NCBI RefSeq assembly: GCF_013386765.1 | Contig: NZ_JACARE010000017.1 | Span: forward strand, 173,550 to 237,549 | DNA length: 64,000 nt | Reading direction: 5' to 3' | From: Pseudomonas yamanorum | GTDB lineage: Bacteria > Pseudomonadota > Gammaproteobacteria > Pseudomonadales > Pseudomonadaceae | Translations under genes and position numbers: made by a program | Shown here: piece by piece, positions 7,907 through 16,288 of the stretch | How the letters are laid out: each line of letters opens with the position of its first letter | Numbering within the stretch: the stretch's first letter is position 1 | Notes under the pieces: generated by a model | What the model saw: the letters and a program-made list of their open reading frames with translations, nothing else | The model's database searches: none | Told to the model about the DNA's origin: nothing

Positions 7907-10066
7907 ATGCACAATGACGGGAAGGTGGTGCCGATCAATAAGGCACGGGCAACGCCATCGCCGCTTGCCCGCCTGCCGGTGGTGTTGCTTCAGGTCCGTG
8001 ACAAGGCGGCGCAGCAACTCAGGCAGGGATTGCAGGAACTGTTTGATAACGCCGACGACACCTTGTTCGAAATGGCCGACAAGACCCGCAGCAATGTCGA
8101 CCACGGTATTTTCTTTGAAGCCATGCGCGACTTGCGCCTCAAGCGCAAGAATTTCGAGCGTGGCTTTATGGAGCAGCTCTACGAGGCGTTTGCCAACCTT
8201 GGCACTGTGGAGCGCGGCGACCTGCAACTGATTCCGGTGGTGTCCTACACCGCGGTGTCTGGTGTTTCCGGCGATGAGCTGGAAAAAGCCGTCGCCCTTG
8301 AGGCCATGCTGGGCAAGGTGCTGCGCCGTGATGGCCTGGCCCTTGGGCAGTTGACGGCCCGGTTGAGCGCGCTGCTCGACAACCCGCTGGACGATCGGGA
8401 CAACCCCCTTGGCCCGGCGATGCTGTGCGCGTTCTTCCTGCAAGCGGGACGCAGCCTTGGCGTGGAAATCCGGGTCAAGCTGATCATTCTCAAGCTGTTT
8501 GAAAAATACGTCCTCAGTGATGCCGACCTGCTGTACGGCGAAGCCAATCAGTTGTTGATCGCCACCGGCGTCTTGCCCGAACTCAAGGCCGTGCCATCGC
8601 GGCGTGCCGTCGCCACCGCTGAGTTGCCCGAAGACGCGCCCCCCGTTGCCGAACACCCCGCCGACGACAGTGGGCAGGAAGTCTTCGCGGCGCTGCAGGA
8701 GTTGTTGTCTGCCGTGCGCGGCAGTGTGGCCCCCACCCTCGAGGCCAGTGCCGAGACCCAGCCGATTTCCACCCGCGACCTGCTGCGCCTGCTCTCCCAT
8801 TTGCAGCAATACGTGCCCGCGCCCGAGGTCGAGGATGATTTCGACCTGCGCAACCAGCTTGAACAGCTGCTGACCCGAGTCAGCGTCAAGAGCGGCAAGT
8901 CGCGGGTGGTGGAGGATGCTGACGAGGATGTGATCAACCTGATCGCCATGCTCTTCGAGTTCATCCTCAACGACGGCACGGTGCCCGAGTCCCTCAAGGC
9001 GTTGATTGCCCGCCTGCAGATTCCGATGCTGAAGGTGGCGGTACTGGACAAGAGCTTTTTCAGCCGCGCCAATCATCCGGCGCGGCGCCTGCTCAATGAA
9101 ATCGCCGCGGCCGCCATGGGCTGGAGCCGACGCGACGACTATCAGCGTGACAGCCTGTACCTGCACATCGAGCAGGTGGTGCAGCGGTTGTTGAACGACT
9201 TTGTGGATGACCCGGCGATTTTCTCCCAGCTGTTGGCGGAGTTCACCGCGTTCAGCCATGACGAGCGACGCCGCAGCGAATTGCTGGAACAACGCACCCG
9301 CGATGCGGAAGAGGGGCGCGCCCGTACCGAAATCGCCCGTCAGCGGGTGGCCGAGGCCCTCAATCGGCGGTTGCTGGGCAAAATGCTGCCCGCGTTCGTC
9401 GTGCAGTTCCTGCAGCAAGCCTGGAGCCAGGTGCTGTTGCTGGCGTGCCTGAAACATGGCGATGACTCGCCGCAATGGGCAGCCGGGCTGCGCACCATGG
9501 ACGAGTTGATCTGGAGTGTGGGCCTGAACGAAGACACCGAAGCCGGCCGGCACTTGCTGGAGCAGTTACCGGGCTTGCTCAAGGCCTTGCGGGATGGGTT
9601 GAGCGGCGCGGCATTTGATCCCTTCATCACCCGGGATTTTTTCACCCAGTTGCAAACCCTGCATGTTCAATCGTTCCGGGGCGATGCCGGCGAACAACCT
9701 TCGTTGTCGCCGATCGAGGTGCGCGAGGCATTCGTCCTCCATCCGGCTGCACCGGCCATTGCGGTGAGCCTGCCGGAAGATGATCCCGACCTGCTCAAGG
9801 CTCGCCAATTGCGGGTCGGTTGCTGGGTCGAGTTCCAGGAAGACGCTGAAAACACCCTGCGTTGCAAGCTGACGGCGATTATTGCGCCGGGCAATACCTG
9901 TATTTTCGTCAATCGAACCGGCCTCAAGGTTCTGGAAAGAAGCCCGGTTGAACTGGCATTGGAGTTCAAGCGCGGCGCGGTGCGAACCCTGGACGATGCG
10001 CTGCTGTTCGACCGTGCCCTGGCCTCGGTGATTGGCAACCTGCGTCAACTTCATCGCGCCAAGTGA
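7907..10066 (+). CDS. DUF1631 family protein
   Basis: A large soluble protein of 719 residues in the DUF1631 family, older members of which were misannotated as thymidine phosphorylase. ATG 7907 (MHNDGKVVPINKAR) follows a strong AGGAG. The body is mostly helical with acidic linkers around residues 225-320. The last 85 residues (from LRVGCWVEFQEDAE) look beta-rich and end in a basic region, somewhat like a degenerate PilZ fold; that resemblance is inference. It lies divergent from nadC and upstream of ampD. Molecular function is not established. Confidence 0.8.
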   Translation: MHNDGKVVPINKARATPSPLARLPVVLLQVRDKAAQQLRQGLQELFDNADDTLFEMADKTRSNVDHGIFFEAMRDLRLKRKNFERGFMEQLYEAFANLGTVERGDLQLIPVVSYTAVSGVSGDELEKAVALEAMLGKVLRRDGLALGQLTARLSALLDNPLDDRDNPLGPAMLCAFFLQAGRSLGVEIRVKLIILKLFEKYVLSDADLLYGEANQLLIATGVLPELKAVPSRRAVATAELPEDAPPVAEHPADDSGQEVFAALQELLSAVRGSVAPTLEASAETQPISTRDLLRLLSHLQQYVPAPEVEDDFDLRNQLEQLLTRVSVKSGKSRVVEDADEDVINLIAMLFEFILNDGTVPESLKALIARLQIPMLKVAVLDKSFFSRANHPARRLLNEIAAAAMGWSRRDDYQRDSLYLHIEQVVQRLLNDFVDDPAIFSQLLAEFTAFSHDERRRSELLEQRTRDAEEGRARTEIARQRVAEALNRRLLGKMLPAFVVQFLQQAWSQVLLLACLKHGDDSPQWAAGLRTMDELIWSVGLNEDTEAGRHLLEQLPGLLKALRDGLSGAAFDPFITRDFFTQLQTLHVQSFRGDAGEQPSLSPIEVREAFVLHPAAPAIAVSLPEDDPDLLKARQLRVGCWVEFQEDAENTLRCKLTAIIAPGNTCIFVNRTGLKVLERSPVELALEFKRGAVRTLDDALLFDRALASVIGNLRQLHRAK

Positions 10067-10127
10067 TCGCAACCAGACAGCGGAACGCGGCATACTGAGT
10101 CACCCCAGCCTCGTTCAAGGAACCTGT

Positions 10128-10691
10128 ATGCAGTTGGACCCCGCCAGCGGTTGGTGCCAGGGCATTCGTCATTGCCCCTCGCCCAACTTCAACGAGCGCC
10201 CCGGTGGCGAGATTTCCCTGTTGGTGGTGCACAACATCAGCCTGCCGCCTGCGCAATTCGCCACCGGCAAGGTGCACGAGTTTTTCCAGAATCGTCTGGA
10301 TGTCACGGAACATCCCTACTTTGAAGGCATTGCCGACCTACGGGTTTCTGCGCATTTTCTGATTGAGCGTGAGGGTGCGGTGACGCAGTTTGTTTCGTGT
10401 CGGGACCGGGCCTGGCATGCTGGTATATCCAGCTTTGAAGGCCGCGAGACCTGTAACGACTTTTCCTTGGGGATCGAGCTGGAAGGTACGGACGACCTGC
10501 CTTTCACCGATGCCCAGTATCAATCCCTGATTACCCTGACGCGCCAGTTGCTGGCGGCGTACCCGGGCATTACCCGCCAGCGCATTTGTGGCCATAGCGA
10601 TATCGCCCCGGGACGCAAGACCGATCCCGGACCCGCTTTTGATTGGGCGCGCTTTCGCAGCGCCTTGCAGGATGGAGGACACGCACAATGA
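10128..10691 (+). CDS. ampD: 1,6-anhydro-N-acetylmuramyl-L-alanine amidase AmpD
   Basis: A 187-residue cytoplasmic zinc amidase that removes the peptide from 1,6-anhydro-MurNAc-peptides during peptidoglycan recycling. Its loss derepresses AmpR-controlled beta-lactamase. Expected zinc ligands are visible as H35 (VVHNIS), H156 (GHSDIAPGRKTDPG) and D166, with the catalytic Glu in GIELEG near E117 and Lys164. The ATG at 10128 is preceded by AAGGA. Its stop overlaps the ampE start (ATGA). Confidence 0.96.
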   Translation: MQLDPASGWCQGIRHCPSPNFNERPGGEISLLVVHNISLPPAQFATGKVHEFFQNRLDVTEHPYFEGIADLRVSAHFLIEREGAVTQFVSCRDRAWHAGISSFEGRETCNDFSLGIELEGTDDLPFTDAQYQSLITLTRQLLAAYPGITRQRICGHSDIAPGRKTDPGPAFDWARFRSALQDGGHAQ

Positions 10692-11524
10692 GTTTTCTGG
10701 TGTTGGTGCTGGCGGTATGGATCGAGAAGTTCTCGGCCCTGCGCCAGCGTATACAACGTGATGGCGGTTGGCTGCGTGAGCTGGCCAAGCTGGAATCGAG
10801 CGCCAGCCTGGGCAAACAGCCGTGGCTGATACTGGCGTTGCTGGTGCTGCTGCCGGTGGCCTTGCTCGCGCTGTTGTTGCTGGTGCTGGAGCCCGTTGCC
10901 TATGGCCTGTTGGCGCTGCCGGTGCATTTGCTGGTGGTGATCTACAGCCTGGGCCGTGGCGATCTATTGGCCGGGCTGGGACCGTTTCGGGATGCCTGGC
11001 GCAGGGGTGACCTGCAAGCCGCCGAGCATGTGGCCGAGCGCGACTTGAGCATCAGCGCCGACAGTGGCGAGCAGTTGCTGGAACGGGTCCAGGGCCATCT
11101 GTTGTGGCAGGCCTACCAAAGCTTCTTTGCGGTGATTTTCTGGTACTTCCTCCTCGGGCCGGTTGCGGCCCTGGCCTACCGGCTGCTGGCGCTGGCCACC
11201 GAAAACAGCCAGAACCCGCTGGTGGCCGAACGTGCCGGGCAATTGCGCCATGCCTTCGACTGGTTGCCGGTACGCCTGCTGGCGGCAAGTTTCGCCCTGG
11301 TGGGCAACTTTGTGGCGGTCGGCCGGGTGATGCTGCATGAGCTGCTGAGCTGGGACATCACGGCGGCGCAACTGGTGGACAAGGTCGGCCTGGTGGCCGC
11401 TGAAATCCCGCCGCCGGTGGTGGGCGCCGAGGGCATCAACAGCCTCGACCGAATCTGGGAACTGCTGCTGCGCGCCGCCGTGCTGTGGTACGCCGGCTTC
11501 GCCATCTGGACCGTGCTGCCCTGA
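10688..11524 (+). CDS. ampE: Regulatory signalling modulator protein AmpE
   Basis: A 278-residue inner-membrane protein with about four membrane segments: an N-terminal one, one near residues 40-75, one near 145-180 and one at the C-terminus. It matches AmpE in length and in the N-terminal MSFLVLVLAVWIEKFSALR. It starts inside the ampD stop, so ampDE is a coupled operon. AmpE is thought to act as a membrane partner in beta-lactam signalling; its biochemical role is unclear. Confidence 0.92.
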   Translation: MSFLVLVLAVWIEKFSALRQRIQRDGGWLRELAKLESSASLGKQPWLILALLVLLPVALLALLLLVLEPVAYGLLALPVHLLVVIYSLGRGDLLAGLGPFRDAWRRGDLQAAEHVAERDLSISADSGEQLLERVQGHLLWQAYQSFFAVIFWYFLLGPVAALAYRLLALATENSQNPLVAERAGQLRHAFDWLPVRLLAASFALVGNFVAVGRVMLHELLSWDITAAQLVDKVGLVAAEIPPPVVGAEGINSLDRIWELLLRAAVLWYAGFAIWTVLP

Positions 11525-11536
11525 TCCACCCCTGTA

Positions 11537-11556
11537 GGAGCGAGCTTGCTCGCTCC
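11537..11556. repeat. Single REP hairpin
   Basis: GGAGCGAG-CTTG-CTCGCTCC is a perfect eight-base-pair hairpin just after ampE. It is the core of the TGTAGGAGCGAGCTTGCTCG family seen complete at 56029-56127. It could be a solitary REP or a weak terminator; there is no long T-run. Confidence 0.6.
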
Positions 11557-11688
11557 TTCCTCCTACCTCGTTAACCTTAAGTTACAAACCTCCTTTTCGA
11601 ATTGAGCTATACAGACAGAGCGCCAAATAGTGGCTATCTGCCGCCGCCCTGCGCCCTCAATAAAAATAAAAGAAAAGGGAGTTCACCT

Positions 11689-13719
11689 GTGAAGAGCTTG
11701 CTCTATCCCGCCGTCGCGTTCATGAACCGCCTGACCTTCGGCATGAAGTTCAGCCTGATCAGCGTGCTGTTCCTGTTGCCCATGCTGGCTACCAATTACT
11801 ACCTGGTGCGTGATTCCTGGCGTGAATTCCAGGGCACCCGCATCGAGCTGCAAAGCCTCGACCTGCTGGGCAGCAGCCTGGCCCTGCGTCGCGACCTGGA
11901 AACCTTGAACAACCAGGTGCAGATCAACGCAACCCTTGGCCAGTCGGGAAAGGCCGGTGATATCGAAGGCAAGATCGTCGCCCTTGAACAGAGCCTGTTG
12001 CAGCGCCTGCAACGCTTCCAGGCGCTGTCCGCCGACCCCGAACAAGCCGCCGCCTTCGAAGGCAAACGCGATGAAATGATCGCTGCGTTCAAGGCCCAGC
12101 AACAGGAAACCTCGCTGCTCAGCAAAAGCGCGCTGATCGGCAAACTCCTCAACAAGGCGCAAATGCTCAGCCAGATCATTGCCAGCCAGTCGGGCTTGAG
12201 CCGTGACCGCCAAGGTGACCTGCGCCAACTCAGCGAACTGATCACCAGCGTCACTCCGCTCGTCACCCAGACCCTGGGCGAAGGCCGGGCGATGGGGGCT
12301 TATTCGCTGGGCCAGGGCTTTCTCAACTCATCTTCCAGTACCCGCTTTGATGAATTGCTGCAGCAACTGGAAAAACTCCAGGCCGAATATGGCCTGAAAC
12401 TGCAAGACGCCCTCGGCGCCAGCAAACCCGCTCACGCCGCCCTGGCGAGCCTGGCGGACGCGAGCAAAGCCAGCCTCAAGCAAGGCAGTGAGTTGTTCGA
12501 AGAACAGGTCGTCATGGCCGAAACCCTGGACGCCCCGTGGCAAGGGTTCTACGACGAAGTCAGCACATTGATGGCCAAGACCTATCAGTTGGACGAAGCC
12601 ACCCTGGCGTTCCTCGAGCAGCAACTGGAGCAGCGCCTGTCGGAAAACCGCACACACATGATCGGGTTGGTCGCCGCCCTGTCCTCGGTGTTTTTGCTGA
12701 TCTTCTACCTGTACGCCGGGTTCTACGCCTCCACCCGCACCACCCTGCGCCGCCTCGGGGCGATGATGGACAAGGTGGCGGCGGGCGACATGACCGTCAC
12801 CTTCGTCGCCCACAGCCGTGACGAACTGGGGGACTTGGGCCAGGTGTTCAACGGCACTGTGGCCAAGATCCATGACTTGATCGAGCGGGTAGGGCACACC
12901 GTCAACCAGGTCGAACACCAGGCCGGGCAAGTGGAGTCGGTTTCGGCCAGTAGCAACCAGGCCGTGTCCGGCCAGCGCAGCCAGATCGAGCAAGTGGCCA
13001 CCGCCATGAACCAGATGTCATCCACTGCCCAGGAAGTGGCCCGCAGCGCGGCAGCGGCGGTCAGCAGCGCCCACAGCGTCAACGATGAAACCGTCAGCGG
13101 TCGTGGCCTGGTGCAGTCCCAGCAAGGCAGCATCGCAGCGTTGGCCTCGGAGATCGATCAATCGGTGCGGGTGATCAACCAGCTGGCCATCGATAGCCAG
13201 TCCATCAGCCGCGTACTGGACGTGATCAAGAGCATTGCCGAACAAACCAATCTGCTGGCGCTGAATGCCGCCATCGAGGCCGCGCGCGCCGGTGAGCAAG
13301 GGCGCGGGTTCGCTGTGGTGGCCGATGAGGTGCGCACCCTGGCCCGGCGCACCCAACACTCCACCGAGGAAATCGAGCAGATGATCGCCAAGCTGCACAG
13401 CGGCGTCGGCGCGGCGGTGAAGGCCATGGGCACCAGTCATGAGATGGCCAATGGCACCGTGGGCCAGTCGGAAAAAGTCCAGCAGGCGCTGGAAAATATC
13501 CTCGGCGCCGTGGGCATGATCGTCGACCAGAACCAGCAGATTGCCGCTGCCGTCGAGCAGCAGACCGCCGTGGCCCACGATATCGATCAGAACATCGTTG
13601 AAATCAACCGTGCCGGTGAACACGCGGCACACGGCGCGCACCAGACCGAAGAGGCCAGCCGGCAGTTGTCCTTGCAAGTGATCGAGCTGAAGCAGTTGAT
13701 CGGTGCCTTTCGGGTGTGA
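11689..13719 (+). CDS. Methyl-accepting chemotaxis protein
   Basis: A 676-residue chemoreceptor. Starting at GTG 11689 (GGGAG six bases upstream) it has a first membrane helix around residues 18-38, a long helical periplasmic domain of about 275 residues, a second membrane helix near 325-345, a HAMP segment, and the signalling domain. The hairpin tip [22 protein letters not shown] is present. The periplasmic domain is all-helical and Gln/Leu-rich with no PAS or Cache motif seen, so the ligand is unknown. It signals to CheA/CheW. It follows ampE, as PA4520 follows PA4521 in P. aeruginosa. Confidence 0.9.
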   Translation: MKSLLYPAVAFMNRLTFGMKFSLISVLFLLPMLATNYYLVRDSWREFQGTRIELQSLDLLGSSLALRRDLETLNNQVQINATLGQSGKAGDIEGKIVALEQSLLQRLQRFQALSADPEQAAAFEGKRDEMIAAFKAQQQETSLLSKSALIGKLLNKAQMLSQIIASQSGLSRDRQGDLRQLSELITSVTPLVTQTLGEGRAMGAYSLGQGFLNSSSSTRFDELLQQLEKLQAEYGLKLQDALGASKPAHAALASLADASKASLKQGSELFEEQVVMAETLDAPWQGFYDEVSTLMAKTYQLDEATLAFLEQQLEQRLSENRTHMIGLVAALSSVFLLIFYLYAGFYASTRTTLRRLGAMMDKVAAGDMTVTFVAHSRDELGDLGQVFNGTVAKIHDLIERVGHTVNQVEHQAGQVESVSASSNQAVSGQRSQIEQVATAMNQMSSTAQEVARSAAAAVSSAHSVNDETVSGRGLVQSQQGSIAALASEIDQSVRVINQLAIDSQSISRVLDVIKSIAEQTNLLALNAAIEAARAGEQGRGFAVVADEVRTLARRTQHSTEEIEQMIAKLHSGVGAAVKAMGTSHEMANGTVGQSEKVQQALENILGAVGMIVDQNQQIAAAVEQQTAVAHDIDQNIVEINRAGEHAAHGAHQTEEASRQLSLQVIELKQLIGAFRV

Positions 13720-13838
13720 GGTTTGGCTGTAGGACAACTTCGAAGATGGCGTGGCATTTGTCTTATTTTTGGTGCTGACCTTTTTCCGCTGCCAAAATAG
13801 ACCAAAATTTGTGCCACATATTTCTCGGAGGTTCGCTT

Positions 13839-14231
13839 ATGACCGCTGCCATTGTCGGCGTCAGAGGGCATTGCGTCCTTTGCGATGTGTCCTTTGAGCT
13901 CAAGCCCTGGCAGCTCAACGCCATTGCCATCAACGAACCCTTTGAGTGCCCGTATTGCCACAAAGGCGTGGAACCGAGTTGCCCCAAGCAGTTGAAGCAG
14001 TTCAAGTCCCTGGACAACCTTGGCCTGCTGCGCCCGAGCATGATCGTACTCACCAGCGCGGCGCTGCTGGTGGCACTGGTGGCGGAGTGGATAGGGCTGA
14101 TCAGCGTGATCGGGCAGCTCAACATCTCACTGGTGGCTGTGCTGATCTACTTCATCACCTTGCGCTATGCCCGTCACCGCCAGCGAATGACCCTGACACT
14201 GCGTGAAGTAAAACCCTTACCAGTTGAATAG
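13839..14231 (+). CDS. Small zinc-ribbon membrane protein
   Basis: A 130-residue protein. The N-terminal half has a zinc-ribbon pattern, CVLC (near residues 13-16) and CPYC (near 37-40), with a further Cys in EPSCPK. The C-terminal half has two hydrophobic segments around residues 68-85 and 92-112 and ends in a basic cytoplasmic tail. ATG 13839 follows GGAGG. Its end overlaps convergent tatD by 15 bases. Function unknown; a membrane-anchored metal-binding protein is all the sequence supports. Confidence 0.75.
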   Translation: MTAAIVGVRGHCVLCDVSFELKPWQLNAIAINEPFECPYCHKGVEPSCPKQLKQFKSLDNLGLLRPSMIVLTSAALLVALVAEWIGLISVIGQLNISLVAVLIYFITLRYARHRQRMTLTLREVKPLPVE

Positions 14232-14993
14232 CTCGCAGGCATTGCGGGTGCTCGCTTGCGCCAACGCTGAAGGACTGATGCCCATGCGCTCCGCCAGAGC
14301 GGTGCAGATGTCCGGCAGGTGTTCGGGGCTGTTGCGCTGGCCGGGGTACATCACGGGCGCCATGTCCGGCGAGTCGGTTTCCAGCACTACGGTTTCCAGC
14401 GGCAGCCGGGCGATCACCTTGTGCATCCGCAGGGCTTGGGGCCATGTCGCCGCGCCGCCCAGGCCCAGTTTGAAACCGAGCTTGATGTACTCGCGAGCCT
14501 CTTCCTGGCTGCCGGCAAATGCGTGAATGATGCCGCCCCGTGGCAGGCGAATGCGCTTGAGGGTGGCGATCACCGCGCCGTGGCTGCGGCGCACGTGCAG
14601 CAGCGCCGGGAGCTGGAAATCCACGGCCAACTTCAGTTGGGCTTCAAACAGGGCCTGCTGGCGTTCGCGATCCAGTTGTTCGAGGAAGTAATCCAGGCCG
14701 ACTTCCCCCACCGCACACAGTTGCCGGTGGCCGCTCAGGCGGGTCAGCCAGTCGCCCAGCTCCGTCAGGTCGGCGGGGCGATGGTCGTCGAGATACACCG
14801 GATGCAGGCCGAAAGCGGCGAATAGATCCGCGTCCGTTTGCACCAGGTCCCACAGCCGTTGCCAATTCTGCTGATAGACGCCCAGCACCACCATCCGGCG
14901 CACACCCGCATCGCGGCTGCGCGTCAGGACTTCACTGCGATCGGCATCGAAGTCCGGAAAGTCCAGATGGGTGTGGCTGTCGATCAGCTCCAC
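14217..14993 (-). CDS. TatD family metal-dependent deoxyribonuclease
   Basis: A 258-residue TIM-barrel metallohydrolase of the TatD family. The metal-binding HxH is H7-T-H9 in DSHTHLDF, with further ligands in VGEVGLDYF, the HVRRSH segment and LETDSPDM. The start is GTG 14993, with GGAG about eight bases upstream inside the end of fruR, five bases away. It is therefore probably co-transcribed with fruR. TatD enzymes act on DNA as 3'-5' exonucleases; a link to fructose metabolism is not evident. Confidence 0.9.
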   Translation of the reverse strand: MELIDSHTHLDFPDFDADRSEVLTRSRDAGVRRMVVLGVYQQNWQRLWDLVQTDADLFAAFGLHPVYLDDHRPADLTELGDWLTRLSGHRQLCAVGEVGLDYFLEQLDRERQQALFEAQLKLAVDFQLPALLHVRRSHGAVIATLKRIRLPRGGIIHAFAGSQEEAREYIKLGFKLGLGGAATWPQALRMHKVIARLPLETVVLETDSPDMAPVMYPGQRNSPEHLPDICTALAERMGISPSALAQASTRNACELFNW

Positions 14994-14998
14994 ACCGC

Positions 14999-15994
14999 TT
15001 ACTCCGCGTGAATCCGCTGCTTGAAGGTACGGCCGATGGCATGCACGCCCGGCGCATAGTGCTGTTCTTCAATGGCCGCCAGCGCCAGGCGCAGCGCGGT
15101 GTCGGCGATCAATTGATGCTGCTGGGCCATGGCGTTCACTGGCAGCGGCAGGAAGTCCAGCAACTGGGTGTCGCCAAAGGTGCCGAGGCGCAGGGGGCGG
15201 GATTTGAGCGGGAAATCATGCAGCGCATCAAACACGCCTTGCAGCAGCACGTAGGACGTCGTCACCAGCGCGTCAGGCAAATGCCCCAGGCTTTGCAGCA
15301 ATTGCTCCATCAACTGTCGGCCACAGTCGCGACTGAAGGCCTCGCCCTGTTCGATCAGCACTTCACCGCTGAAGTCTTTCAGCGCTTCCTTGAAGCCGGC
15401 GGTACGTTCCTGGCTGATGCTCAGCTCGGGCCGGGCGCCGATCAACACGATCTGCTTGGGCAGCGGTTGCAGCAGGCTGCTGGTCAATTGCTGGCAGGCC
15501 TGGCGATCATCACTGACCACCGAGCAGAACTGCGTAGACTCCATGACCCGGTCGATGGCGATCACCGGCAGGCCCTTGGCTTGCAGTTCACGGTAGCTGT
15601 CGTCGCTGGCCGGCAGGCAACTGGCAACAAACAGCGCATCGCAACGGCGGGCGCGGAACAGTTGCAGCAATTGCCGTTCACTGTTGGCGTCGTCGTCGGA
15701 GCTGGCGATCAGCAGTTGATAGCCACGGGCCCGTGCGCCTTGCTCCAGAAGCTTGGCGATCCGGGCGTAACTGGGGTTTTCCAGGTCCGGCAGGATAAAG
15801 CCCAGGGTACGGGTGTGCCGGCTGCGCAGCCCGGCGGCCTGGGGATTGGGCGTAAAGCCATGTTCTTCAACCACGGCGCGCACCCGTTCGACGGTTGCGC
15901 TGCTTATCCGTTGCTGTTCGGCCTTGCCATTGATGACGTAGCTGGCGGTGGTCACGGACACACCGGCAATGCGCGCGATATCACTGAGTTTCAA
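14999..15994 (-). CDS. fruR: Fructose operon repressor FruR/Cra (LacI family)
   Basis: A 331-residue LacI-type regulator. The N-terminal helix-turn-helix (MKLSDIARIAGVSVTTASYVINGK, split over residues 1-24) and hinge precede a periplasmic-binding-protein-like effector domain from about residue 60. It lies divergent from fruBKA, and in P. putida the Cra homologue represses fruB and responds to fructose-1-phosphate. The start codon is TTG at 15994, preceded by AAGGAAA. The shared intergenic region holds a Cra box at 16140-16151. The coupled downstream gene is tatD. Confidence 0.93.
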   Translation of the reverse strand: MKLSDIARIAGVSVTTASYVINGKAEQQRISSATVERVRAVVEEHGFTPNPQAAGLRSRHTRTLGFILPDLENPSYARIAKLLEQGARARGYQLLIASSDDDANSERQLLQLFRARRCDALFVASCLPASDDSYRELQAKGLPVIAIDRVMESTQFCSVVSDDRQACQQLTSSLLQPLPKQIVLIGARPELSISQERTAGFKEALKDFSGEVLIEQGEAFSRDCGRQLMEQLLQSLGHLPDALVTTSYVLLQGVFDALHDFPLKSRPLRLGTFGDTQLLDFLPLPVNAMAQQHQLIADTALRLALAAIEEQHYAPGVHAIGRTFKQRIHAE

Positions 15995-16139
15995 ACCGGG
16001 ATTTCCTTGTTTTTTAGAGCTTGCCCCGACATTTTGTCCAATCGTAACCGATTACTGCAGGCGACCATTGTCGCAACTCAACAGCCGAGTGGCTCTTCAA
16101 TCATGCTTAATTAACGCGTAATCTGCCATAAATTCTAGA

Positions 16140-16151
16140 TTAAACGTTTCA
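16140..16151. promoter_or_regulatory. Cra/FruR operator
   Basis: TTAAACGTTTCA matches the near-palindromic Cra operator described for the fruB promoter of P. putida. It lies about 138 bases before the fruB start and 146 bases before the fruR start, near the middle of the divergent intergenic region, so it could control both directions. No second full copy was found; only partial matches such as TTCGAACGCTTTT occur near 16218. Confidence 0.8.
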
Positions 16152-16288
16152 GCAAGCGTATTTTTACGATTATCGCGACGAACGTGGTCCTGCCAACTGA
16201 CCACTCAGTCAATTTTATTCGAACGCTTTTGCACTGATTTATTCAAAATAATACCTAGTGCGCCCGCCGCACTAACTAGGAGAACGGC

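Noticed and set aside
7871-9553. 560-residue open frame antisense to the DUF1631 gene
   Set aside because: It is a shadow of a well-supported gene with a strong ribosome site and no homology-like features of its own.
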